A stretch of 64,000 bases of DNA from Corella eumyota (lineage: Eukaryota > Chordata > Ascidiacea > Phlebobranchia > Corellidae), in the NCBI GenBank assembly GCA_963082875.1, contig OY720101.1, positions 9,858,001 to 9,922,000 on the forward strand, read 5' to 3'. Positions within the stretch are counted from its first letter, which is position 1. Each line of letters starts with the position of its first letter. A program made the translations under genes and the position numbers. The notes under the pieces are model-generated. The model saw nothing but the letters and a program-made list of their open reading frames with translations, ran no database searches and had not been told where the DNA came from. Shown here one piece after another: positions 1 through 13,200 of the stretch.

Positions 1-796
1 AATAGTTACTTTAAGTACCGTTTTCTTTTTTATTAGGCCTATATTGTTGTTAGAGTTCAATATCTTTAATTTCAAAATATATTGTTATTGTACTGCTCAG
101 TATCTTTTGTTCTTGCATAATTTCTGTTCTCGGTTATCTAAAAGTTTTAAAATGTTAGTATTTTGTTTGTCATGACATAATGATTTGTACAAATAATTTG
201 TAGGATTTAGATATAACTAATTAAAAGGTGTTTGTTTATTCTAAAGGCTATAAAGTTTTAAATTTTTGTCAATTTTGTATCATAATGTCAATTACTTAAA
301 ACTGGGTGAAAAAAAATAACCATTATCAAATTTTTAAATTTATGCCAATTGTTTATCATAGTTTTAAAAAAATATAGAGAGGTCTTTAAAATTATATTTT
401 GTTTGTTTTTTTAAATTTTAAGGTGGTTGTTTTAATTTTAAAATCAAGATTAATATTTTGTTTTCAAGTTAATTTTTTAATATGATATCAAAACATTAAA
501 ATTATAATTACAAATTAATATTTGTTTATTTTTTAAAATAATAATAAAATTTTTAAATTGAAAGATCTAAAATTTTGTTGTGAAATATTATTTAATTTAG
601 GCTGGCACGCTTTAATTGTTAAATAACATTTTTTTATGGATGTTGTTTTATTAGTTACAATTATAAAAATATACCTTAATAACCACTTTAAAAAAAGGAA
701 AATTAAAAAAAGGGATATTCAAACTAAAAAGTAATAAAAAGTTTCCAACTTAGTTTTACTAATAACTTTTAAATACATTTATTATTTTATTTACAG

Positions 797-2339
797 GCAT
801 GTTAAAATATATGACGTTTCTACTTACAAAGTTGTTCACAATATTGATTATCCTGCTCCTATACTTAGTATGGATATATCAGTAAGTATTTTGTAATATA
901 TTCGTTCTAAATTTGCTAATTGTTTAATTCTACTTATTTATATATTGGATGACTTTACAGTTTTATTAATGATATTTAAAAATAAAAGACAAGCAATTTA
1001 TTGTTCCCTAGAGTGACGACAAAACTTTGGTTGTTGGAATGCTCGACAAAACGATTTCGATCAGACACAGAAAAAATTCACAACTAACTATAAACAACTT
1101 TGAAAATAATTCAATTTCAAAAAGAAAACAGAAAGAAAAAAGGGTTTTTATGAAAGGTTAATATTATTTTTTTAAGAAAATTCCTTTACCGTAAAATTTT
1201 ATTTAACTCTTTTTTTACGCAGGAAAACTTTTTACGCCAAATAAAGAAGATCTTGTTGTTCATAATCAAACTCGTGAAAGATTGGCAAAATATGACATTT
1301 ATTTTAAAAAATTTGAACACAGTAAAGCCTTTGATGCTGCCTTAGCGGTAAGTTTTTTTAAATTATTGTAACTTCTTTTATCCTATATTTTTGTCATTGA
1401 TATGAAAAGGCTGTTTTCACAGCCTTTATTGTAGGGTAACATTTGTTACTTTAAACAAGTTCGAGATGTCTTTTGTCTATTACAATATTATTAGTAATTA
1501 TTCTTCCATAATTAATCCGCTTATTGGTTTTGGGCTCGGGAGACATTGGTATGTCTACTGTTTATAGATGCTACTCCTGGGCATTACAATGTGACTGCAG
1601 TGGGAATCAAACAATTGACCGGCCCCATGTTGTAAAGTCAGGTGTGCTAACACCATGTCTGGCTTCTAATAAAAATTATTTTGGGTTCCATTTTTTTAGT
1701 TTCCATTTTAACTTAGACTTCTTATTTTAGCCAAACGTACAACTTAAAAGCCCCGAAGTTACTGTTGAAGTAATAAAAATTTTAATTCAACGTGGAACTA
1801 TTAACTCTGTCTTGGCTGGAAGAGAAGATAATAAACTTACAATTTTGTTAAAGTTTTTGTGCAGGTATTCCTTTATTTTAAATAACGATTTATTAATATT
1901 TAATTGTTTTGATTTATTATTTATTAAGTTGTATATTTTGTTTGGCTACTTACGATATTTACTAAAAAAAACAGTATAGCTTTGGCCTTAGTTTTAGCTA
2001 TAAATGTAATTTTGATAGCCTTAATTTTAAAATTTTTATTTTTAGAAATTTAGTGAAAATAAACTTTGCTCCAATATTAATGGATATTGCTGAAATGGTT
2101 ATAGGTAAGTTTCTAGTAATTTATAATTAAAAAAAATTATTTTTAATAATTCACAACGTTAATGTTAAACTTTGCCAGATATTTATTTGGAAACTGTTGA
2201 CGAATTTTCCGTTCCTGTTACCAACTTGTTTCAACGTCTTTGTTCAATAGTTCGCAAGGAAGCAAATTTACAACGGGAAATGAATAAACTTAAAGGATTA
2301 GTTGATGTTCTTCTAGGCTCTAACACCCAAAATTTGTAA
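797..2339 (+). CDS. UTP15: UTP15, U3 small nucleolar RNA-associated protein 15 (3' part)
   Basis: UTP15 belongs to the t-UTP subcomplex of the small-subunit processome and acts in the nucleolus on rRNA transcription and 18S processing. Six exons join in frame: 797-881, 1012-1156, 1223-1347, 1731-1864, 2046-2104 and 2179-2339, giving about 236 C-terminal residues. The first visible exon is the end of the WD40 propeller (HVKIYDVSTYKVVHNIDYPA). The rest matches the UTP15 C-terminal helical domain, including KFEHSKAFDAALA, LAGREDNKLTILLKFL and the IAEMVIDIYLETV-type segment. All introns are GT-AG. The N-terminal WD repeats lie before the window, so the gene is cut by the window edge and not truncated; bases 1-796 look like intron only. 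The human protein is 518 residues, so roughly the last 45% is here. POLE follows on the same strand about 1.9 kb downstream. Confidence 0.9.
1395..1675 (-). mobile_element. Diverged tRNA-derived SINE in a UTP15 intron
   Basis: Read on the minus strand, this has a degenerate tRNA-like head (around 1600-1665, with a B-box-like GTTTGATTCCCACTG) followed by a body and a tail resembling the better copy at 5735-6016, including the GTAACATTTGTTAC motif near 1435. It is strongly diverged and lies wholly within an intron. The limits are approximate. Confidence 0.45.
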
Positions 2340-2341
2340 TT

Positions 2342-2385
2342 TATATCTTTATCCTCGACCTTCCCACACCAAGGATAAAGATATA
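2342..2385. repeat. 14-bp perfect hairpin just after the UTP15 stop
   Basis: TATATCTTTATCCT (2342-2355) and AGGATAAAGATATA (2372-2385) are perfect inverted repeats around a 16-base loop that starts two bases after the stop codon. The left arm plus the next bases match the end of the SINE copy at 5739, so this may be a SINE-tail fragment and not a purpose-built 3' signal. Confidence 0.6.
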
Positions 2386-3687
2386 TACAAAAAAACTTTG
2401 ATAACTAAAACATTAAACGATATCATAACAAAAACTTAAAATTTTCGTAAAATTATAATTTGTACAACATTTTAAAAAGTGAACAGTTTTTCTATTCTTC
2501 CCATTTTAACTGATTGATTTTTCAATACCGAAATATAAAGTAATGTTATCGCGTGTTTTTATTTATATAAAACAAATAAAATTTTGTTTTGGAATGTGTG
2601 GCAGCGAAACGAATGGATTCTATGAAAATGCAAAATGTTGAACCGTTTTCATTCTTAGATTAAAATTTTTGGTCGCGCAACTTAGTTTTATACTGATGTT
2701 ATAGGTGTATTCAATAATTTAAAAATATAAAATGTCTTATTTTTAGTTAATTTTGATTTCTGTTTTGCCCCATTTCCGCCCCAGACTTTATCATTCTGAT
2801 TGTATTTTAGGCATTTTTAAGCTAAATTTAGCTTTGTTTAGGTAAACAAATACTAATTTTACTAAAATGTCCATTTTTGAAATAAAATCGCCTAAATTTA
2901 AATTTTATAACAAAACTTTTACAGCTTAAAATAAAACTTGACAAGCCTGTAATTAAAAACTACATTTGTATTATTGATACGTTATAATCATTAATCAATA
3001 AAGAAGAGTGACGCCACTTTGCGTTTTGGAAAATTCTTTTTATTTATTTAAGAAGTGATACTCATGTTTATTTTTCATTTTTTGATCATCTTGTCGTTAT
3101 TATCGGAGGTCGAAAAATGGGGAATTGCCTTGATTTTCCGAGTTACAAGCCTTTATTTTCTTTTTGTTCTGATTACGCAGGAACAACTACTGATTTAATA
3201 TTTGAAACGCACATTTCGTATTTATCATTTTTATAGAGTTATAAATGTATTTTGTCGTTTCATATAAATATGGTGATTTTTATGAAGGTTTTTTTTTTTT
3301 TTGTAATTAATTAGTTGTATTCAACCTTTAAAATTTAAAACTTATTTAAACAAACTAATACTTACAATATTTATACTTAATATTAATACCATGTAATTTT
3401 TTTGCCTATAAAATAATAAATTTTTTAATTATTAAAATATAATATTTTAGGTACTGCGAACCAATTTTTTATTGTAAAAATGTACCGGATTACCATATAA
3501 AAATGTACCATTTTGCTTTACTTTGTGGAATATTTGGCGGGAAAATTATCACTGTAACAATAATAATACCTGCAATAATCAGATAATAATGTTTTTCTTG
3601 CTGAGCAGCTGTACAGGTGTTCGGTTATTGTCGTGTTGTTTTTTTCGTTGTGAAAAGAGAAGGTTTATAATGTTGAGTCGCACTTAT
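2386..3687. other. UTP15-POLE intergenic region
   Basis: AT-rich DNA with no open frame that I can assign. It should hold the UTP15 3' UTR, and near its right end an E2F-type site (listed separately). The POLE start codon must lie between about 3.5 and 4.2 kb but I could not place it. Confidence 0.4.
3533..3544. promoter_or_regulatory. Consensus E2F site upstream of POLE
   Basis: TTTGGCGGGAAA is an exact match to the classical E2F/DP binding consensus. It stands out in very AT-rich DNA and lies 703 bp before the first recognised POLE exon. DNA polymerase subunit genes are textbook E2F targets at G1/S, so a role in POLE transcription is plausible. Binding is inferred, not shown. Confidence 0.55.
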
Positions 3688-3925
3688 GTCCCTGGCAGCG
3701 TGGTGTAGTGGTAAGGTAACAAGTTAACAACACTTGTCACTTGCTACACTATCTGACCATATCTTGCACTTGCATATGCAGATATGAGGTGTTGGTTTAA
3801 TCTCCACTGCTGTAATGCTTTACCGCCCTTGAGTAATACGCTAAAAACGGTATGAACTTTTGCTGAGATAGCACTTAATCAGTAGCATATTTATCCGGTA
3901 ATTATAATCTAGTCCTCCCCTTTTA
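3688..3925 (+). mobile_element. tRNA-derived SINE, plus orientation
   Basis: It begins with the tRNA-like head GGCAGCGTGGTGTAGTGGTA, has a B-box-like GTTTAATCTCCACTG, then a CCCTTGAGTAA and CGGTATGAAC body shared with the copy at 5735-6016 in reverse. The head contains a small insertion compared with that copy. It sits where the first POLE intron should be. Confidence 0.6.
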
Positions 3926-4246
3926 ACAAATGGTTTTTTTTTTATCATCCAAGAGCGGGAAACAACTCAAAGCTATACCAACATGTTTTTGTAAGATTGT
4001 TAATTAACTATTAATGTATAAATTTAAGATTTTTGTGATTAAATCATGGTTTTGCAAAATTCTGGAAAAGTGAAAAAAAGCAGGCAAGAAATTTTTTTAC
4101 TGGATTAAAAAATTAAATAAAAATCAAATTTTGCTTAGTATTGTTTTTAACAAGAAATGTTTTTATTATATATATATACTTTTTCTTTTATGTCAATTTA
4201 AATAAATTGTCTTGTTAAAATTTTTTTAAACAATTTTAAAATTTAG

Positions 4247-7200
4247 ATTTGAAAATCAACAAGAGGTAAGTGCGAAGCGTTTAGAAGATGCCAAATTGCA
4301 AGAAGAACTCGACGAAAAATATGGATACGAAAAATTAAATTTACCATGTGAAAAACTTGGGTGGTTAATTAATTTAAGCCCGGTTTGTAAATAAACTTTA
4401 AAAATTATTCAGCAATATATTGCTTAAACTGATTTGTAAAATTCTTTTTTTATAGAGCACTTGTTTCAAATTTTAATAATTTATAATTGTTTCTTAAGTT
4501 TATTGACTAGCAAAATGTATTGCCTATCATATGGTTAAAATTTTGTTAAAATTTATTTATATATATATACTTCTTGGCAAAAAAATATAATACAGATTTA
4601 GTATGTATTATTTTTAGCGTACTTTAATTTTAACATTACAATAAAGATATAAACTTGAAATATTGCTATATTATTTTTTATTTTAGGCTGATGTACTAAA
4701 TGAAAACAAAAGACTTGTTAGTGCCATTGATTTATATTTTTTACAAGAAGATGGTAAACGATTTAAGGTATAAAAAGCATATTTGTGTATAAAATTCTAA
4801 ACTAATTCAGCTTAATGTGTATTTTGTTTTTTATTAGATTTCTATGCCATATCAACCTTACTTTTATGTTGCTGTAACAAAAAATAATGAACGAGAAATG
4901 ACAACATATTTGCAAAAAAAGTTTCTAAAAATTCACAAAATTGAGATTCTTAAAAAAGAAGATTTAGATTTGGTGTGTAACCTTTCTTTTTAAAAGAGTT
5001 GTAAATTACAAAATTGACTATAATATTTTAAGCATTTAAATTTGTGGTTTTAATGTAATTTGAGTTTATAAATTTAGTAGTCAACAATTTTTTTAATAAT
5101 AAAAAATAAATTATTATTTAACTAAACATTTTATTTACCTTTACTATATTTAAAAAAAAAAGTTTGTTTAAGATGTACGGTAACATCGTTTTTTTTAGCA
5201 CAATCATTTAGTTGGAATACAAAGAACTTATATTAAACTGAGCTTCTTTCACGTTGATGACATGTCTTCAGTTAGGCAAGCAATAAATCAAGCTGTTAAA
5301 AAAAACAAAGAAAAGAACAAATCAGAGTTTTCCTCAATGTGTTCGAAGTATTTATTTTTTAAATATGTTGCCAAAGTTATTATTAAGTTAAAATTTAGTT
5401 TCTTATATGTGACTGACAAACTGTAAAATTTATATTTCATTGTTTTTATTATCAGTGCTTTTGAAAGTGACAATGCAACCTATAATGAACCTAGTTTAAA
5501 ATTGAGTGGAATGCAAGACCAAATGGAATGCTTAGTCGACATTCGTGAATATGATGTTCCTTATCATGTTAGAGTTTCAATTGATCTTAAAATCTTTGTT
5601 GGACTTTGGTATACAGTCTTGTACAAAGGAAGTGGAATTTTACCAAGCATAATTCAAAGAGATGACATTCTTGTTAGACCAGTAAGATATTTTAACAAAA
5701 TTACCTTAATAAGTTATATACTGTATATATTTTTTTGTATATATCTTTATCCTCGATGTGGAAAAGTCAAATGCGCGACTTAAACATAGAGTAACATTAG
5801 TTACTCCGACCCAGTCTCGAGTTGCCTGCAGCAGTTTGGGATATTATAGATTATAACTTTGCAGTAATTATGCTGCTGATTAAGTGCTGGCTCAGCAGTT
5901 CATACCGTTTATAACGCCTTACTCAAGGGCGCTACAGCATGAGATCAGTGGGGATTGAACCCACGACCTCATGTGTGGTGTAGCAAGTGTTCTTACCACT
6001 ACACCACGCTGCCGGTATATATATGTAAGAATTACCAAAGGGCAGACAGTTTATGTAAATCAAGAGTTGGGTCTAAATTTGAGTCATTAACACCTTACAG
6101 TGTTTTGAACTTATTTAACTCCTTAAATACGTTCAAAAAGCATTTAAAAAAAACGTGTTTTAGTGTATGCTAAATAGTTTATTTGGATGAATGTACAATT
6201 TTAAATGCAACGTTTGGTAAATGTTAAATTTTAAATGTTAGGTATGATGGAGCTTAGTAGACGGCTTATTTATTATCTTAATTAAAGGCCTTCAAAATAA
6301 AAAACTGGTGTAAAAAAAAGGTTACAAGAATGTTATGAGCAAATTTGTGATATAAAACTTTAACATAAGTAACTTTTAAATAACTTATTAATTTAAAAAT
6401 TTGTTTGTTGAAAATTTTAACTTAATAACAATTTGTGGACTAGTGGATGGGTTTGCACTCAACTGCTTTATTGTCTGTTATGCCTTTTTTTATACTAAAA
6501 GAGGGCTTCAGTAACAACACTTGTAGCATTATTAAAAATAAATTAGATTAAAAACATTATACTAAGTTCGTGGTAACTTAAAAACCAATTTGTTTTTATT
6601 TATTTCTTTTCTCTTTTTTTTAAGTGTATCTTAAATTAAAACTCTTTTTATAGTGTATATATTACACAATGTGTTGACAAAAACTTCTCCATTAATTATT
6701 TAAAAACGTTTTTAAATCTTTTATTAGTGTAGATGTAATTATTAAAAACACTAAAAATACTGTTACAGACATCGGCAAACTTAAGCATTTGTCACCGGTA
6801 AATCAAACAGTAAACAAGCTGTGAATTTCAACTAATTTGTTTTAACTTTTTTGTTATTTCAAAGGATCCTGTTGTGTTAGCTTATGACATTGAAACAACA
6901 AAACTTCCCCTAAAATTTCCTGATTCCGAAACGGACAATATAATTATGATTTCCTACATGATTGATGGGACAGGGTACTTGATTTGTAACAGGTATATAC
7001 ACAGAAAACTAGCATCAAAACAAGATTTTAGTTCAATTTTGATAAATATTTAAAATTTTTGTTAAAGACCTAATTTAATTTTAACAAACTAACTGGGTTA
7101 TTTTTTTACAACAAAACAGTAGCATGTTAAACCTGTGTTTTACTTAACTTTTGTTTATTAAAGCATTTTAGAGACTTATCTATGCAAAATACTGGAGCAG

Positions 7201-10200
7201 TAAAATTAATATAAAAAATAAGCTTATTAACAAACAATAAGAAATCAAATATGTTATTTGAGTGTTAAATACCACGCTTTATCTTTACAAAAATTTTATT
7301 TGTTAACAGAGAAATAGTTTCAGCAGATGTGGAAAATTTTGAATTTACACCTCGTCCTGAATTTATGGGAAAATTTGAAATTTTTAATGAACCTGATGAA
7401 GTACGTTTTTATAATATTAATTTGTCATAAACTAAAAATATCTAATCAGTAATTAAACTTTCTAATAACATATATCGTTATAATATAGAAATTATATACA
7501 TTTTTTTATTTGAGGTGAGTACTATCAATCGATTTTTTGATCATATTTTGGATGTAAAACCTCATATTTTTGTAACTTACAATGGTGATTTTTTTGACTG
7601 GCCATTTGTGGAAGCTAGAGCTCTAAAACATGGAATAAATATGATGCACATGATTGGTTTTAGTAAAGACTCACAGGGAGAGTACAAAAGCAGGCAAGCT
7701 TCACACATGGATGCGTTTAGGTTTGTAAATTTAAAAAATTACAAAAAAAAATTAAGATTGAATAAATACAAACAAGCTTTTAAAATAAATTATTTTTATT
7801 CAAAAATGTAAATATTTTTTTGTATAATTATTTTGTGCAAAGATGAAATAGTATTAACTTTTTATGTTACATTTAAAGCTTTAAATTTTATTCTTTTCAT
7901 AATATATTAAAACTTATTAAATGCTGTGATGTTTCTTAAAATAGTGGTTTTTATGTAAGTGTGGTTCTAGTAAATGAGCAAGTCGATGTTTTTTTAATTA
8001 AAATTTTTTTAAATTAATACATTTTTAGATTTGTGTTGTAAATAATTTTAATCCCATATCGTCTAAATTCTACTTTTCCCATGTAATGTATAATTATAAT
8101 TTTAAGCTTTTTTAAATCTATATTTTCTGAACAACAGGTTCTTTTAACTTTTTTAGATGGGTAAAACGAGATTCCTACTTGCCTGTTGGTTCTCAAAATT
8201 TAAAAGCTGCGGCAAAAGCAAAACTGCAATATGATCCAGTTGAACTTGATCCTGAAGAATTATGCCGGTATTTTTAATTAATTCTCTGTGTATGCTATTT
8301 TTGCGGAGTGTTTAAAAGTGAAAAAACACAGTGCCAATGTAAATTATATTTTTGTTATCACTTCTGCTTATGTTTAAGATTATACCTGTCAATGGCCCAA
8401 ACATATAGCATAATAAATGATTGTCAAAACAGTTTCTCGATAAGCCCAAGTATTTAGCTTGATTTATAAAAAAATATGAAGTTCTAGGTTTAATATTTTT
8501 TACATAAACCCTTGACACACCAGGCATCTCACATTATGAATGAATCTTCATGTTAATAAACTAGGATATAAATGTGCCATTTACAACACCATTAACTTTT
8601 TTAAAATTTATTTAGATTAGCTAGTGAAGAGCCACAAATTCTTGCAAATTATTCAGTTTCCGATGCTGTGGCCACTTATTACTTGTACATGAAATATGTT
8701 CATCCTTTTATTTTTGCGCTGTGTACAATTATACCAATGGAACCTGACAGCGTTTTAAGAAAGGGATCTGGTATGTTTTTCAGATTTAAAAACCCATTTA
8801 GAAATTGCTAATAGCAGTAAAATATAAGTAGGGTTTATTTAAACAACTAATGATGGGTTGGTATTTTTATATAATTTTAGGTACACTTTGTGAAGCCTTA
8901 CTTATGGTACAAGCTTTTCATGCCAACATTATTTATCCAAACAAACAAGAAACTGTTTATAATAAAATGACAAGTGATGGTCATATTCTTGATTCAGAGA
9001 CTTATGTTGGTGGCCATGTTGAAGCTTTAGAATGTGGTAAGTATAAGTTGTTAATAAAAACATTAAAGAATAAAAATTTTTAATTGCTAACAAAATATTA
9101 CTGCTTTTGTTTTGCTGACTAAACACAATTATTTTTGCATTGTTTTTCAAGAAACCGTTGTATTATTAGTATTAACAAAAAAATGGTGTGTTTACTTACT
9201 TTATAAATAATTCGGAATCGCCTTAAGTCGATTCTAAGAATTAATCTTGACCTTCCTAATTTTTTGCAGTTAAACCTTAAATATTCCTTTAGGTGTGTTC
9301 CGATCAAATATTCATTGTAATTTTCGTGGTGACCCAGAAATGTATTTAAAGCTACATGATGACGTAGAACGTACCATTAAATTTTGCATCGAAGTTGAGG
9401 AAAAGATTCCAATGCATGAAGTTCTTAACTTTGATGAAGTAATTAATATTTTTATGAGAGGTAGTAACGCTAATTGTGAGATACATTTTAATTGCTATTG
9501 TAATTAAAATTTTAGGTTTGTAATGATATAAAAGAAAAACTAAAATCTTTACATGATAAACCTGTTCGCTACGAATATCCTTTTATTTACCACTTGGACG
9601 TTGGAGCTATGTACCCGAATATTATTTTAACTAATCGGCTTCAACCATCTGCTATAGTAAATGAAATAACATGTGCAGCATGTGATTTTAATAAACCAGG
9701 TATGTGTTGTATACTGTTTTTGTAGCTTTTATTTTAAAATTAACTAAAATAGTTTGTGTAACTAACATGTTAAAATGCGAATAGAATAGTTTAGTTTTAA
9801 TTTTTTAGGGGCTACCTGTCAGAGAAGTATGTCTTGGATGTGGCGAGGTGAATACATGCCTGCATCAAGAAGTGAATATTATAGAATTCAACAACAACTA
9901 GAAAATGACCGATTTCCCAATCCTTTAATTCCTAATGAATATCTTTCTTTTCATAAATTATCTAAAGAAGAGCAAGCTAACCAAGAAAAAAAGCGACTTC
10001 AGGTAAATATCTTTTTTAAGTTATCGTCAATTTACTTTTATGTATTTATTTTTCATCGCTGTAATTAAATTTACTGGTTTTTAAATTTTTTTCTATATTT
10101 TTGACATTGTGTTAGGAATATTGTCGTCGAGCATATAAGAAAATCAAAATAAAACGTTTAGAGGAAAAATACACTACTGTTTGTCAACGAGAAAATTCAT

Positions 10201-13200
10201 TTTATGTCGATACTGTTCGGATGTTTCGAGATCGCAGGTTTGGGTTTATTTTGTAAAAATTAAATTTAACCTAATTTGGTGTGTGTAATTTAAAGCTTTA
10301 AATATTTAGATATGAGTTTAAAGCAGCTTTAAAACGCGCTAAAAAGCAAGTTATTGAGGCTACAGCTAAAAATGATGCTACTGAAATTAAAAAAGCAAGT
10401 GGACTGGAAGTATTCTATGATTCTCTTCAGTTGGCACACAAATGCATTTTAAATTCCTTTTATGGTTATGTAATGAGAAAAGGGTAATTATAAAGAAAAA
10501 AACTTTAGTTCTAAAATATAAAAATTTATTAGATTTTTGTCTATAAATATTAAAACTTTTTTGGTAGTGCTCGATGGTATTCTATGGAAATGGCAGGAAT
10601 AGTTTGTTACACTGGGGCAAAAATTATTCAAGATGCTCGAAAAATTGTAGACAAAATTGGTAAACTTTTTTATGTTACTTCAAGTTTACATCCATAATTA
10701 CTGTTGCTTGAATAACTTAAACATGAAGGACAAACAACGCGATTTTTTAAAACAAAAAATTCGTTGAAAACTGTTAAAAAATCAATGCAATTGTATATCA
10801 AAAATTTTTGATTGATGGTACACAACAGTGCTAAAATAATTTAGTTTAGGCATTGATGTAGTTTAGCTTTCCCAAAAATAAAGAACAAAAAATTAACTGT
10901 CATAACCAAATAGATTTATATGTTTACTTTATATAGGTCGGCCACTAGAACTTGATACTGATGGAATTTGGTGTGTTTTGCCTTCTTCTTTTCCTGAGAA
11001 TTACACAATTTTGACAAAAAATTCAAAAAAACCCAAAATTGTTGTGTCTTACCCTGGAGCCATGCTTAATATTATGGTTAAGGTACAGCAGTTTATCTTT
11101 ATTTATATTTTTTTACAACAGCCTGGGTTATATTATTTTTTGTTTGATTAATTTAGAACATATAAAGCTAATTTTTGTACTATTTCAAGTAACAGTTTGC
11201 CAAAGCTTAGTTTTAACTGGTTTTGAATTTTATCAATCGCAACGCTTTGGAATATATTGCTTTTTTATTATCAGGATAACTTTACAAATGACCAATATGA
11301 AGAATTGGTTGATCCCGAAAATTTAACCTACAAGTTACGAAGTGAAAATTCCATTTTTTTTGAAGTGGATGGTCCTTACTTGGCCATGGTATTACCTGCT
11401 GCAAAGGAAGAGGGAAAAAGCTTGAAAAAACGTTATGCTGTTTTTAATATGGATGAGAGTTTAGCTGAGCTTAAGGGGTATAATTGACTAAACTAAGGCT
11501 AGATATTTTGCTCTATGTTATTTTATTTAAAGAAGTTATTTTTAAAAATAACTGTAGATCATAAAATAATATTTTTTTAACAATGTCTTCCTTATGTTTG
11601 CGGTTATTTTTTAAAAATTTTATTAGATTCTAAAAAAATATTGTTTTTAAAAAGTTTTGAAATCAAGCGAAGAGGTGAACTTCAGTTGATTAAAATATTT
11701 CAATCTTCGGTTTTTGAGGCATTTTTGAAGGGAAAAAACTTGCAAGAAGTTTATGAATCGGTTGCTAAGGTTGCAGACTATTGGCTTGATGTTTTATACA
11801 GTAAAGTAAGAATTATTATGCATATTGACTATTGTTATGAAATAAATAATTTTATAGACTATTTGTTTTATTTCTATCAAGCAATATACAACTATTCTAA
11901 AGTTATTGCTTTTTTGTGATATTTACTAGTAATGTGCCGATCAAATTTAATTTTTAAGATATTATGTAATTATTGGTCATGATGCGGTAGATTAGAACAC
12001 TAACATATTACATCATACAGAGAACAAATTAATGCTTAAAAAAACAATTTCCTAAAAATGCTAATGATCTTTATAAGATTTTTCAAGAATAGTTTTACAC
12101 TTTATGGGTGTTACTATTTTTTTGCAAAAAAGTTTTTTTAAAGAAATGTAGATATGCACGTTACTCGTGTTTACCCTAATAATTTTATGTTTTTTATAAA
12201 GTGTTTGGTTAGTTATGACAAACGACATTTAAAAAAGGATTCAAATAGTGGCTGTATAAAAAAAGTGTAATTGCTGACATATATATTTAGGCCGGAAACA
12301 TGCCAGACTCTGAACTTTTTCAACTAATTAGTGAGAATAGATCAATGTCAAAAAAACTAGAGGATTATGGGTCTCTAAAATCAACTTCAATTAGTACTGC
12401 CAAAAGGTAATTACTCATAGTTTATTTTTTGAATGTGTTTTTGACCTAAACTTTTCAAAGTTGTATATATTTTTTTAGTTTTGGACATTGCCTAAAATTC
12501 CCCCCTTTTTTTCTTTAAATTGTTTTATATTTTAGATTGGCTGAGTTTTTAGGAGATCAAATGGTTAAGGATGCAGGTTTAGCTTGCCGATTTATTATTT
12601 CACAAAAACCTGATGGGGCACCAGTTACTGAGCGGGCTATTCCATTGGCAATATTTAAGGTAGTTTAATGTAGTATGACTAATCTGTGTTTAGAAAAAAT
12701 GGGGTAAGGTTTAACAAACATGCAATTTTAGTACAATAAAACTTTAATTTTTTAAATTGACATTAAAATGGATTTTATCTTATTAAGGTAGCTTTTTTAA
12801 GAAGTTAATTTGTTATTCAATTTGTATGTAGTCTGAAAGCAGCATTAAAAGACATTACCTTCGAAAATGGACAAGGCAATCAAATATGACAAACTTTGAC
12901 ATTCGAGCAATTTTGGATTGGAATTACTATATTGAAAGATTGGGAAGTGCTATTCAGAAAATTATCACTATTCCGGCAGCATTACAGGTTGGGTTAGCTT
13001 TTTATTGGCAGGAATGAAAGCCATTTTTTGTCGGTGCACTTATGGAAAGAAGCAAAACAATTTTCCCTAGAATATTTTGACATTTTGATGGCAACCATAC
13101 ATCTTTTCCAACCTAAATGTTTTATTTGTAACTATTCTGATATTTTAGTGAATTTAGAAAAAACGTGGCCAAAAAAAAAGATTTCTAAACTCAACTTAAT

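Noticed and set aside
3688-3800. tRNA gene (also at 5950-6016 and 56890-56985)
   Set aside because: A/B boxes are present but the copies are SINE heads with a shared non-tRNA body and poor cloverleaf potential.
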